Under the pieces are notes generated by a model. It was not told the DNA's origin. It did no database searches and saw only the letters and a program-made list of their open reading frames with translations. Positions 34,856 to 43,006 of a stretch of 64,000 bases of DNA are shown here, piece by piece. The stretch is from Oligoflexia bacterium (GTDB lineage Bacteria; Bdellovibrionota; UBA1018; CAIPTA01): NCBI GenBank assembly GCA_023954355.1, contig JAMLID010000018.1, positions 1 to 64,000 on the forward strand, in the 5' to 3' direction. The number at the start of each line of letters is the position of its first letter. Position 1 is the first letter of the stretch. A program made the position numbers and the translations under genes.

Positions 34856-36068
34856 TTTATTACTACTTGCGCTTTTCTCTCTTCGAGTTGAGGCTAACGA
34901 GCTGGCTAGTTTATACAGTGATTTAGAATCTTTTTCAGAGCAAAGTCTACAGCTTCAAATAACTCAAGAAGAAGTGAGTGCAAAAAAATGGCAAACGCTT
35001 AGAGCGTGGATGCAATTTACTCCTGATTTAAGTATTGGTGCTAGACGATCTTGGACTAAAATTGATAGTGCGCGAAGCAGTCATGGTGATGCCTATTTTG
35101 CTAGCTCTCAGTGGAATCTTTTTCGAGGTGGCTCTGACATTGCTTCACTAAGAGCAGCGCAATTGTCAGAAGAGTCTTTAGATCTAAAGTACAGTAATGA
35201 GAAATTAGCATTTGAAAAAATGGCTGCAGAATTAGTTTTTCGTTCTATATATTTAAAAGAACTACTAGAGGCACAGAAAGCTCTTTTAGAAAATAAGAAA
35301 GAAAATCTTAGTGTATCGCAGGCTAGATATAGGCAAGGTAAGATTCCTCGAGAAGAAGTAATAAAATTTGAAGTAGATATGAGTCAGCAAGAGGGGGCAT
35401 TTCGTATTTTTCAAATAGAGGCTGAGTCTCATCAAGCGAAAATTTATTCACTCTTTGTTCAGCAATTGCAGACTAAAAAGTGGCCATTAAATGAATCGAT
35501 AAAATTTAAAAAAACCGATGATACAGACTCAATAGAGTTAAAAGAACTAGAGCTTTCTCAAGATGCAGCTAAATTTTATTGGCGATCGAGCTATTTACAG
35601 TATCTTCCCTCTCTTGATTTTAGTCTTAACTTAAGCAGAAATTCTTTGCGATCGCCTTATGTCGATCAGTGGTCTGGTCAATTGACTTTGAGTATTCCTA
35701 TTTGGAGTCGATTAGAGACGAAGTCTGCCTCAGAAAGAAGCTATTTTAACTGGGTAAAAGAAAATAAAAGTTATTTACTTAAGAAACAAGAGAAGGAAAA
35801 AAATCGGCCAATTTTTTTAAAGAAGGTAAGTATCTATAAGCAGAATCTTATAGAAGCGAGAAGTTCGTTAGAAAAAGTCCGCGCGTTATACAAGGTTATG
35901 GAGCGCTCTTATCGTTCTGGACGTCTTTCTGCAAATGATTTGCTAATCGAGCAAGGGCGTTTACTAGATACAGAAAAGCAGTTTTTAGAGGCCCAATTGG
36001 CTTTTCATACTGGTATTATCTCGTTTTGCGCAGAAAATAGTTTATCTATCCAAGACTGTATCCAATAG
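34848..36068 (+). CDS. TolC family outer membrane efflux protein
   Basis: A 406-residue exported protein with the long amphipathic helices of TolC-type channels, repeated in two halves (QARYRQGKIPREEVIKFEVD and SYRSGRLSANDLLIEQGRLL are the paired turn regions). It completes the tripartite pump; the ATG overlaps the pump gene by eight bases and follows AAAGGAGG. The stop TAG at 36066-36068 is formed at the edge of an inserted MITE-like element; the empty site would have ended in TAA, so the protein is unchanged. Confidence 0.9.
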   Translation: MFSLLLLALFSLRVEANELASLYSDLESFSEQSLQLQITQEEVSAKKWQTLRAWMQFTPDLSIGARRSWTKIDSARSSHGDAYFASSQWNLFRGGSDIASLRAAQLSEESLDLKYSNEKLAFEKMAAELVFRSIYLKELLEAQKALLENKKENLSVSQARYRQGKIPREEVIKFEVDMSQQEGAFRIFQIEAESHQAKIYSLFVQQLQTKKWPLNESIKFKKTDDTDSIELKELELSQDAAKFYWRSSYLQYLPSLDFSLNLSRNSLRSPYVDQWSGQLTLSIPIWSRLETKSASERSYFNWVKENKSYLLKKQEKEKNRPIFLKKVSIYKQNLIEARSSLEKVRALYKVMERSYRSGRLSANDLLIEQGRLLDTEKQFLEAQLAFHTGIISFCAENSLSIQDCIQ

Positions 36069-36212
36069 TAGCTGCCCCCTTTAATTGTTGTTATATTGGG
36101 ATTTCTTTAATGGAAACAATTCATTAGCTATGTTCTGCTTAGTTTGAAGCCTAAAGTGCATAAGCTCACCTGAGTGAACAAACGGCTCAACAACAATTAA
36201 AGGGAGCAGCTA
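36068..36212 (+). mobile_element. 145-bp MITE-like element with 10-bp target duplication
   Basis: Terminal inverted repeats lie at 36069-36090 and 36191-36212: left begins TAGCTGCCCCCTTTAATTG, right ends ATTAAAGGGAGCAGCTA, with one mismatch over 22 bases. The identical flanks GTATCCAATA at 36058-36067 and 36213-36222 are a target-site duplication. The interior has no ORF, so the element is non-autonomous and depends on a transposase not seen here. A solo end lies at 20112-20130. The transposase family cannot be assigned from ends alone. Confidence 0.82.
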
Positions 36213-36343
36213 GTATCCAATAAGAGATATAGTGCATATCTGCTTGTCATCATTAGAGAAAAACCAAAGGCAATTCTAGGACTTTTTCTAAAGTGAATCA
36301 TAGGAATTGGTCGATATAGAAACAGGGGATCTTAGGGGGATTT

Positions 36344-38179
36344 ATGAGGGTTTTTCTTTCGGCTCTAGTTTTATCGCTTTTTTTAACCAGTCAGGTCTTT
36401 GCTGAGCCTGTTCCTGGGCATCCAGACTGGTTTCTAGAAAAAGTCGAAAAAGAAGTTGAAGAAGGGTCTTACGACCAGAGTCCCGATTTTTATACGTTAA
36501 GGCCTAAGGACGGACGTCCAGCAATATCCATTAATCAAGGCCTAGCGGCAAAAATAAAAAGTGGACAAGTAAATCCTTCAGATATTTACGCTAATAACAC
36601 GAAAGAAGAAGGTGCTAATAAAGAAAACGAGAGTGGAGAAGAGTATGTATATGGAGAAGCCGGTAACTCTTATGTACAGGCCGATACGATTGAGTCGACA
36701 CTCACTGATTCAGAGAAAAGTAGTACATCTGTTTATGCTGGGCTGGGGTATGCAGACGAATCAACAGGTTTAGCGCCTTTGCCTCAGCAGGGGACAAGTT
36801 CTTTTGGTTCATCTTCTTATGGGGGGGCTTTTAATCCAGCTGGTGGAAACTCTATAGCAAGCGGCTCAAATAATACGTACAGCCAATCATCAAGTTCTAA
36901 TTCAGGCGCATCGAGCATGCCTGATATTAAAATAAAGAGCGAGCAGGATGATGCTGTAAGTTCTGCAGTAGAGGCGGCAGCGACAGACCCAGATGCATTT
37001 ATTGAAAACGCAGTTCAAGAAGCAATTGAAAAAGAAAAAGAGGCAAATCAACCCAGTACTCTAGGCAGTGTGGCAAGTAGTTCTTCTAAGAAAAAGAAAG
37101 ATAAAGACAAAGATTCAAGCACTAACTCTGATATCGCTATCAATGGCAATAACCAAGCTAGAGGATTTGGTGTATCTGAAAAGAGTTCAAGTCGTGATCC
37201 GGCAAGCTCTGAAATAGAGCTAAAAGAAACCGACAAGCCTTGTGAGTATACTAGGGTGGTATATGACCAACCGATTAAGAAAAGAATAAAAGTACCAAAG
37301 ACATGTAAAGTGGTTCAGGTATCAGCTTGGGGTGCAGGAGGAGGGTCAGCTACTTATCTTGATACAAGGCATGTAGGTGGTCGAGACGGGGGAACAGAAT
37401 ATATTACTCGTACAGCTCCTGGTGGTGCTGGCTCTTTCGTTTCGGCGAACCGTAAGTTTAATGGTGAAAAAATGGATTTGATTATCGTGGTGGGTGCTGC
37501 GGGCGGCAGCGCTAGCGGATCGCGAGTTGGTTCGGGTGGTTACCCCGGTGGAGGCAATGGCGGTCAGTCGTCTTCTTACTCAGGTGGTGGCGGCGGTGGT
37601 TTTACTGGCGTATTTGAAACTTATAAATCATTTAACTCATCAGAATTAGAACAAACAAAAGCATTAGTAATTGCCTCTGGTGGTGGTGGCGCTAGCGGTC
37701 GCGGCCAATCTGGAAACGCTGGTGGTCTAGATAAAGGGCAAGGCGGTTCTCTAGCAGGAAGCCAAGGGGCTGGTGGCTCAGCTTCGGGTAACGGAGAAAA
37801 TGGTAGTGGACTGCAGGGTGGTAAGGGTGGTTCTGGAATGCGCTATGCAAATTGCCAAATGAATAATCAAGGGCAATGTGTGATACGAGATGACTCTGGT
37901 GACCATGGTGGATCAACTCAGGTAGTGCCTAGTGATTATAATAGCGCTGGCGGTGGTGGTGGCGGTGGCGGCTACTTTGGTGGTGCCGGTGGTACTGGTG
38001 CTGGTGTTTCTGGGTCTGCACAAGCTGGTGGTGGTGGATCTAGTTTGTATAATAAAAAAATGGACTACTTCACAGCAGAGCCAGGAGATGGAACAAGGCC
38101 CGGTTTTTATTATTATCCTGAGCGAGGAAACGCAGGCGAGCCAGATAAGCCAGGAAAAATTATCGTAGAGTGGTACTAA
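36344..38179 (+). CDS. Secreted glycine-rich protein with ALK-type Gly_rich domain
   Basis: A 611-residue exported protein (signal RVFLSALVLSLFLTSQVFA). Residues about 20-280 are low-complexity, rich in Ser, Asn, Lys and Glu. From about residue 300 a domain begins VVQVSAWGAGGGSAT and contains GGAGSFVSA, LIIVVGAAGGSAS, YSGGGGGGFTG, LVIASGGGGAS and a final GGGGGGGGYFGGAGG then GGGGSSLYN. This alternation of WGAGGG beta strands and poly-Gly helices matches the glycine-rich domain family known from ALK/LTK receptors and many bacterial surface proteins. Its function here is unknown. A shadow frame rich in Val within 37932-38168 is an artefact of GGT codons. Confidence 0.82.
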   Translation: MRVFLSALVLSLFLTSQVFAEPVPGHPDWFLEKVEKEVEEGSYDQSPDFYTLRPKDGRPAISINQGLAAKIKSGQVNPSDIYANNTKEEGANKENESGEEYVYGEAGNSYVQADTIESTLTDSEKSSTSVYAGLGYADESTGLAPLPQQGTSSFGSSSYGGAFNPAGGNSIASGSNNTYSQSSSSNSGASSMPDIKIKSEQDDAVSSAVEAAATDPDAFIENAVQEAIEKEKEANQPSTLGSVASSSSKKKKDKDKDSSTNSDIAINGNNQARGFGVSEKSSSRDPASSEIELKETDKPCEYTRVVYDQPIKKRIKVPKTCKVVQVSAWGAGGGSATYLDTRHVGGRDGGTEYITRTAPGGAGSFVSANRKFNGEKMDLIIVVGAAGGSASGSRVGSGGYPGGGNGGQSSSYSGGGGGGFTGVFETYKSFNSSELEQTKALVIASGGGGASGRGQSGNAGGLDKGQGGSLAGSQGAGGSASGNGENGSGLQGGKGGSGMRYANCQMNNQGQCVIRDDSGDHGGSTQVVPSDYNSAGGGGGGGGYFGGAGGTGAGVSGSAQAGGGGSSLYNKKMDYFTAEPGDGTRPGFYYYPERGNAGEPDKPGKIIVEWY

Positions 38180-38300
38180 TTCACCTCTAGAAAAATAAGC
38201 CTTAGTTAATCTTACCTATATAGATTTTACACAATTTAATTATTGGATTTTATTAGAGAATTAAATACTTGTTATTAATAATGCATAGCATTAAAACTAG

Positions 38301-38331
38301 CCTCCAATTTCGAAAATCGATCTTTTGGAGG
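38301..38331 (+). promoter_or_regulatory. Hairpin sequestering the Shine-Dalgarno of the lysozyme-fold gene
   Basis: CCTCCAA (38301-38307) can pair with TTGGAGG (38325-38331), which contains the only Shine-Dalgarno for the ATG at 38339 (GGAGG, seven bases upstream). The 17-base loop holds a smaller CGA/TCG pairing. If it forms, the ribosome site would be masked, suggesting conditional translation, perhaps by temperature or an antisense RNA; this is inference from pairing alone. Confidence 0.5.
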
Positions 38332-38338
38332 TTACTAT

Positions 38339-39268
38339 ATGCAGGCTCAAAAAATTTGGAAATTTTTCTTATGTTTGGCATTGCTTTCTAGTGCGAGTGT
38401 CACAGCTCAAGCAGATACCTCTAATGGTTTGCCTGCTTTGAGTACGAACCTAGCTAAAAAATATTTACTCGGTGTTGCTGAGCGTGGAGAGGTTTTAGAA
38501 ATTAGAAAAATAGAGCAACTACCATCGGGAGAAATCTTTGTATACGTTTACAATCCTTATTCTAGAGAGAATTATGGTTGGGTACAGGTTGATCGCAATC
38601 AGAAAAATCTATTAATTGGAAAAACAATTGTTTTAGATTCTCCAAGATATAGATTTTCTCAGCCTATAGTAGAAGAGCTTGATCTAGATGTATTCGAAAG
38701 TGATATAGAATACGGCTATGACGAGCTAATCGATCTTGGTGCTTATAAATTAAATACGACAAAATTTGGCATGGCTAGTTCTTGTAATAATTTTATTCAG
38801 GCTAACGGAAAACTAGGTCCTTGGGGTGAGCACATCAAGAAAGTTTTGAGCCCAAAAACTCATCCGTTGCTATTTAGCAATCAAATTCAAGATATAAAAA
38901 TCTGTCCAAAATTTGCAAAAATGTCTGTAGAGCAAAAGAAAGAATTTTGGATCTGGTTTTTGGCAGCTATGGCGAATCATGAAAGTACTTGTCGACCAGC
39001 TGTTAAAGTAAAGGCAGTAAATGGTACTGCGGCTGGATTGTTGCAATTACACTATGGTCATGAGCATAAATATGGTTGTAAAAAAGGCATTAAGAGTACT
39101 ACGGCTAAAGATAATTTAACCTGTGGGCTTACCATGTTAAATAACGATATTGGCAGAACAAAAAACTGGTTTCCTAGAAAAGACAATTATTGGGATGTTC
39201 TCAGGTGGCCTCGCCCTGCGGCGAAAAAGACCTTAAATATTGTTAAAGCTTATGGTCCTTGTCGATAG
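38339..39268 (+). CDS. Exported lysozyme-like / lytic transglycosylase-fold protein
   Basis: A 309-residue exported protein (signal IWKFFLCLALLSSASVTAQA) with an N-terminal beta region of about 120 residues and a C-terminal SLT/goose-lysozyme-like domain: catalytic Glu in MANHESTCRP, then NGTAAGLLQLHYG and LTCGLTMLNNDI. Paired cysteines probably stabilise the domain. Such enzymes cleave the glycan strand of peptidoglycan. Translation may be gated by the upstream hairpin at 38301-38331. The exact subfamily is not certain. Confidence 0.78.
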   Translation: MQAQKIWKFFLCLALLSSASVTAQADTSNGLPALSTNLAKKYLLGVAERGEVLEIRKIEQLPSGEIFVYVYNPYSRENYGWVQVDRNQKNLLIGKTIVLDSPRYRFSQPIVEELDLDVFESDIEYGYDELIDLGAYKLNTTKFGMASSCNNFIQANGKLGPWGEHIKKVLSPKTHPLLFSNQIQDIKICPKFAKMSVEQKKEFWIWFLAAMANHESTCRPAVKVKAVNGTAAGLLQLHYGHEHKYGCKKGIKSTTAKDNLTCGLTMLNNDIGRTKNWFPRKDNYWDVLRWPRPAAKKTLNIVKAYGPCR

Positions 39269-39318
39269 ATAAGAATATCTTTTCGCTTTCCGATATTGCT
39301 TAAGGTAAATTATCACGG

Positions 39319-40488
39319 ATGAAGTTCGAAGATGATTTTATCCCTTATGAGGGGGCTGCCTTCTTAAACGCAGGTACACTAAGTAAGACACCTAGGATAG
39401 CGCTCAAGGCAATGAGTGAAAGTAGAAATTTTTTAGAAGAGAATCCTACAAAATCTTTTCTAGAGTCTTATAAATTACTTTGGAGAATTCACGAAAGATT
39501 AGCTTCTTTTATTCAGGCGAACCCAAAAGATATTTATCTGCGAAATAATATTTCTGCAGCCTTAAATGATTTCATTTTCGGATTGGAGTTTGATTCTTCA
39601 ATTGGTGAAGTTCTAGTTAGCGATCTTGAGTACGGGGCTACAGCAAATATGGCCGAGCTAAAAGCAAGGCGCTTGGGGTATTTCTTCCATAAATTTGAAA
39701 TCCCCGTAAGATCTGACGTTAGCAGAGAAGAAATTCTCGATTCTTTTCAAAGAAAGCTTACAGACAAAACTAGAATGGTGGTCATAAGTCATGTAGCCAC
39801 AGGAACTGGCTTAGTGTTACCTATAGAAGAGATGGCAAAAAAAGCCAAAGAGGTAGGCGCGGTTGTAATAGTAGACGGTGCCCACTCGGTTGGAGCATTG
39901 TCTTTAGATTTTCGCAAATTTCAAAATATAGATTTTTATGGTGGCAACTTACATAAATGGTTTATGGGTCCTAGAGGGACTGCCTTTGGTTGGGTAAATG
40001 CAAATACGAAAGCAAAAATTGCCTGGCCTTTTGGTGGTTGGGCAAGTTTTCAGGCTCCAGCATTTTATGGAGAGTTCGCAGAAAAAGATGAAGAAGCATG
40101 TCGTAGATTATTTTCAGGAACGATTGATCCTTCACCTTGGATTGGTTTAGACAAAGTGTTTGATTATTGGCAAAGCCACGGTGAAAACTCTATTAGAAAA
40201 GTCTTATACAATAAAAGAGAGCTTGTTTTTCAGGAAATGCAAAAACGTAATTGGACGGCAGTCAGTAGCTCTTCCCAAGAAAGGCAAAGCCCATTAGTTA
40301 CATTTCTATTGCCCCCTAAGTGGATGAAGTATACATCTTATGATCTGGCTACACGAATTTACAATGATCTGAAAATTCAAATTGCTATTCCAGAGATTAA
40401 AGGAGAAAAATATTTGCGGATCACAGCGGGAATCTATGTCTCAGACCAGTCTATTTTAACTGCTGCTGAAGCTTTATCTAATTACTAA
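39319..40488 (+). CDS. Aminotransferase class V family (isopenicillin N epimerase-like)
   Basis: A 389-residue PLP enzyme with the class V landmarks: VVISHVATGTGLVLPIEEM, VIVDGAHSVGAL (Asp contacting the PLP ring nitrogen) and GGNLHKWFMGPRGTAF with the Schiff-base Lys. The overall pattern, including WIGLDKVFDYW, resembles isopenicillin N epimerase-like aminotransferases, which may act as desulfurases, lyases or racemases. Cytoplasmic. It is followed after two bases by an MFS transporter and then a lipoprotein, probably an operon. Confidence 0.85.
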   Translation: MKFEDDFIPYEGAAFLNAGTLSKTPRIALKAMSESRNFLEENPTKSFLESYKLLWRIHERLASFIQANPKDIYLRNNISAALNDFIFGLEFDSSIGEVLVSDLEYGATANMAELKARRLGYFFHKFEIPVRSDVSREEILDSFQRKLTDKTRMVVISHVATGTGLVLPIEEMAKKAKEVGAVVIVDGAHSVGALSLDFRKFQNIDFYGGNLHKWFMGPRGTAFGWVNANTKAKIAWPFGGWASFQAPAFYGEFAEKDEEACRRLFSGTIDPSPWIGLDKVFDYWQSHGENSIRKVLYNKRELVFQEMQKRNWTAVSSSSQERQSPLVTFLLPPKWMKYTSYDLATRIYNDLKIQIAIPEIKGEKYLRITAGIYVSDQSILTAAEALSNY

Positions 40489-40490
40489 GT

Positions 40491-41684
40491 ATGACAACGA
40501 AAGAACTAAGTTTTATTTTGCTGGTACTAGCGGCTGCTCAATTTACTCATATTGTCGATTTTATGATTGTTATGCCTCTAGGGGCGACTTTCATGCGAAT
40601 TTTCTCAATAAGTCCACAACAATTTAGCTTTATCGTCTCTGCGTATACGATAGCGGCCAGTGTTTCTAGCTTTTGCTTTGCCTTTTTAGCGGATCGATTT
40701 GATCGCAAGCGCCTATTATTTTTTGTGTATGCAGGATTTATTTTAGGAAACGTAGTGTGCGCTATTTCTACGACTTTTTACCATCTATTATTAGCACGTA
40801 TTCTATCGGGCGTATTTGGTGGGATCATAAGTTCTTTGGTTTTATCTATTGTTTCTGATCTAGTGCCTTATAAGTCAAGAGGTAAAGCCATGGGCGTTAT
40901 CAATACCTCATTTGCTATTGCCTCTATTGTTGGTGTGCCGCTTGGCTTATTTTTCGCAACCAATATTAGTTGGCATGCGCCTTTTTGGATTTTAAGCGCG
41001 ATATCTTTGGTGATTTTGGGAGGAATTTTTTATGGAATCCCAAGCATTAGCTCGCATCTAGAAGGGCAAAAAAAACCTATCGACTTTACGATAGTGACTA
41101 GCTTGGTTCGAGATCCGGCACAAAGGCTTGCCGTAATTTTTATTTTTATTTTAATGTTTTCTCACTTTGTTCTGATTCCTATTTTGAGTCCATCGATGGT
41201 GTACAATGTGGGGTTTCAAGAAAGTGAACTGACATTTATTTATTTATTTGGCGGCATCGCTTCTATTGTAATGAGCCCGATAATAGGGTGGATGGCTGAC
41301 CGCTGGGGCAAGCACTCAGTTTTTTATGTTGGAATAGTATTTGCCACGATTCCTATATGGCTAATTACGAATATGGGGCGTTGGCCAATGGTGGCGGCTC
41401 TTTCTATTACGACGCTATTTTTTATTTCAGCTGGTGCGAGAATGGTGCCTGCTATGGCTTTAGTAACTGGTACGGTTAGTCCACAAAAAAGGGGTAGTTT
41501 TATGAGTTTTATCGCCTGTACACAGAGTCTAGGAGCGGGCGTTGCCTCACTTTTCGCTGGATTGATTATAGTTAAAGATGAATCGAGACAAATTTTGCTT
41601 CATTATCCCGTTTTGGGTTATATTTCTATAGGGATAGGGCTTTGCTCTTTATTGTTGGCTAGAAAAATACAGGCTAAGGAATAA
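40491..41684 (+). CDS. MFS transporter, drug/solute efflux type
   Basis: A 397-residue MFS protein with twelve spans and the family loop-2 motif FLADRFDRKRLLF, a motif-C-like stretch in TM5 (SIVGVPLGLFF) and the paired loop-8 GWMADRWGKHSV. It resembles the AraJ/Bcr-like efflux subgroup. It starts two bases after the aminotransferase gene, so it may export a product or amino-acid-related compound of that enzyme; this is inference from position. Confidence 0.88.
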   Translation: MTTKELSFILLVLAAAQFTHIVDFMIVMPLGATFMRIFSISPQQFSFIVSAYTIAASVSSFCFAFLADRFDRKRLLFFVYAGFILGNVVCAISTTFYHLLLARILSGVFGGIISSLVLSIVSDLVPYKSRGKAMGVINTSFAIASIVGVPLGLFFATNISWHAPFWILSAISLVILGGIFYGIPSISSHLEGQKKPIDFTIVTSLVRDPAQRLAVIFIFILMFSHFVLIPILSPSMVYNVGFQESELTFIYLFGGIASIVMSPIIGWMADRWGKHSVFYVGIVFATIPIWLITNMGRWPMVAALSITTLFFISAGARMVPAMALVTGTVSPQKRGSFMSFIACTQSLGAGVASLFAGLIIVKDESRQILLHYPVLGYISIGIGLCSLLLARKIQAKE

Positions 41685-41687
41685 AAC

Positions 41688-42353
41688 ATGAAGCATATTT
41701 GTTTGACATTTATTTTGTTATTTACATTGGGTGGTTGTGGAAATTCTCCAAAATTGGATCCGCCTAAAGAAGGGAAACCTAAAGATCAAATTCTTCCCTG
41801 TAGTCCCAACTATGATCCTTTGAATATACAAAGATCAGACTTATTGCCCATTCAAGACTTATCGACTCTACCGAATGGGAAATATGGGCATCAAGGTATA
41901 GAACTATTTTTTCGTATGCAGAGTACGCTTTCTAAGCAAGTCGTGGCTGTAGGGCATTTTGCTGAAAATATCCGTGATGGTGGCATTGCTTTAGAGACTA
42001 TTTGTAAAAGTAATGTTTCTAATGATTTATTAGCGATAGCAAATTTTTTTGGATTGAAGCTCTATAAGCAGTTAGAGAAAAAGGAAGAAAATAACCAAAC
42101 AGTGATTGATAAAAACATTAGTTATGTTCGATTTTTAGCAACTATAGAAAATGGGAAGATGAACATTGGTAGAGTTCTAAATGATACGGCAGAAAAGGCT
42201 GGGTTAGAAAAATTAGTTCAAGAGTTTTCTGCTTGGCGTTTGTATCAAGTTAAAGTTAACGAATATGAGTTGAGAGCTAGAAGAGAATCTTTAGAAGGCA
42301 CAAATGGAATCGTAACGACAATAGTGCAGAAAATTTCTTTTACTCCGCTCTAA
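41688..42353 (+). CDS. Lipoprotein, function unknown
   Basis: A 221-residue protein with a lipobox (ILLFTLGGC at residues 10-18; Cys18 is the lipidation site), so it is membrane-anchored in the periplasm. The mature region begins with a Pro/Lys-rich linker and continues as a mostly helical domain with cysteines at LPCSP and TICKS. No family recognised. It starts three bases after the MFS stop, in the same apparent operon. Confidence 0.75.
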   Translation: MKHICLTFILLFTLGGCGNSPKLDPPKEGKPKDQILPCSPNYDPLNIQRSDLLPIQDLSTLPNGKYGHQGIELFFRMQSTLSKQVVAVGHFAENIRDGGIALETICKSNVSNDLLAIANFFGLKLYKQLEKKEENNQTVIDKNISYVRFLATIENGKMNIGRVLNDTAEKAGLEKLVQEFSAWRLYQVKVNEYELRARRESLEGTNGIVTTIVQKISFTPL

Positions 42354-42370
42354 ATATCTACAAATTGCTT

Positions 42371-42931
42371 TTAATCATCTATTGATTGGTCGTCATCTAC
42401 TTTTGCGATAAATTGAGAAAACTCTTCCACGTAGGCCAAGTCTTGAGGGCTGGTGAGTTTATCTATATATAGAGTACCATTGAGATGGTCTAATTCGTGT
42501 TGTATCACCGTAGCGAGAAAACCTTTTGCCTCTATGGATTGAGCATTGCCATCGCGGTCTAAGTAATCAACTCGAATGTGTTGCGGTCTTGAAACTTTTC
42601 CTCTAAGGCCAGGTACAGACAGGCAGCCCTCCCAGTATGAGGCCGAATCTTCTCCCAAAATATGAATTTCAGGATTTATAAAAACCACCAAGCTTTGGCC
42701 GTTTTCAATTTTGTATCTATCGTTCTCTTGGTCAAATTCAATGATTGCTAACTGTATGCTTTCATCAATTTGAGGAGCAGCTAAACCGATTCCTTCTGCA
42801 TCGTGCATAGTTTCAACCATATCGTCTATTAAAGATTGAAAGTCTTTAGTTTTGATTGTCTTCGGATCTACAAGAGCCGCTTTTTCTCTAAGCGTGGGGT
42901 GTCCCATGCGTATGATTTCTCGTATAGGCAT
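42371..42931 (-). CDS. def: Peptide deformylase
   Basis: A 186-residue enzyme from the ATG at 42931 (MPIREIIRMGHPTLREKA, the usual family opening) with the three PDF motifs GIGLAAPQI, EGCLSVPGLRG (metal-binding Cys) and QHELDHLNG (two metal-binding His). It removes the formyl group from nascent protein N-termini. An upstream in-frame TTG at 42964 would add 11 residues, but the family alignment and the hairpin geometry favour the ATG. Monocistronic, with its own unusual leader hairpin. Confidence 0.95.
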   Translation of the reverse strand: MPIREIIRMGHPTLREKAALVDPKTIKTKDFQSLIDDMVETMHDAEGIGLAAPQIDESIQLAIIEFDQENDRYKIENGQSLVVFINPEIHILGEDSASYWEGCLSVPGLRGKVSRPQHIRVDYLDRDGNAQSIEAKGFLATVIQHELDHLNGTLYIDKLTSPQDLAYVEEFSQFIAKVDDDQSIDD

Positions 42932-42932
42932 A

Positions 42933-42970
42933 GGTTGCTTGTCTATCGTATTTCGATAATACAAGCAACC
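42933..42970 (-). promoter_or_regulatory. 38-nt hairpin between the Shine-Dalgarno and ATG of def
   Basis: On the reverse strand GGTTGCTTGT and ACAAGCAACC form a perfect 10-bp stem, with an inner TATCG/CGATA stem and loop AAATA. The hairpin ends one base before the def ATG, and the only good Shine-Dalgarno, AAGGAAG, lies just before it. Folding would bring the Shine-Dalgarno to about five bases from the ATG. The same palindrome lies in the divergent promoter region with the EamA gene, so it could instead be a protein operator. Confidence 0.55.
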
Positions 42971-43006
42971 GCTTCCTTTTCTTTAAAAGAAGAGTATATT
43001 TTCTCG

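Noticed and set aside
36289..36316. Possible sigma-28 promoter (TAAAG ... CGATA) before the glycine-rich gene
   Set aside because: The spacing between the two boxes is 18 bases rather than the expected 16, so the match is probably chance.
37932..38168. Valine/alanine-rich open frame inside the glycine-rich gene
   Set aside because: It comes from GGT repeats read in another frame; no start signal or conservation is expected.
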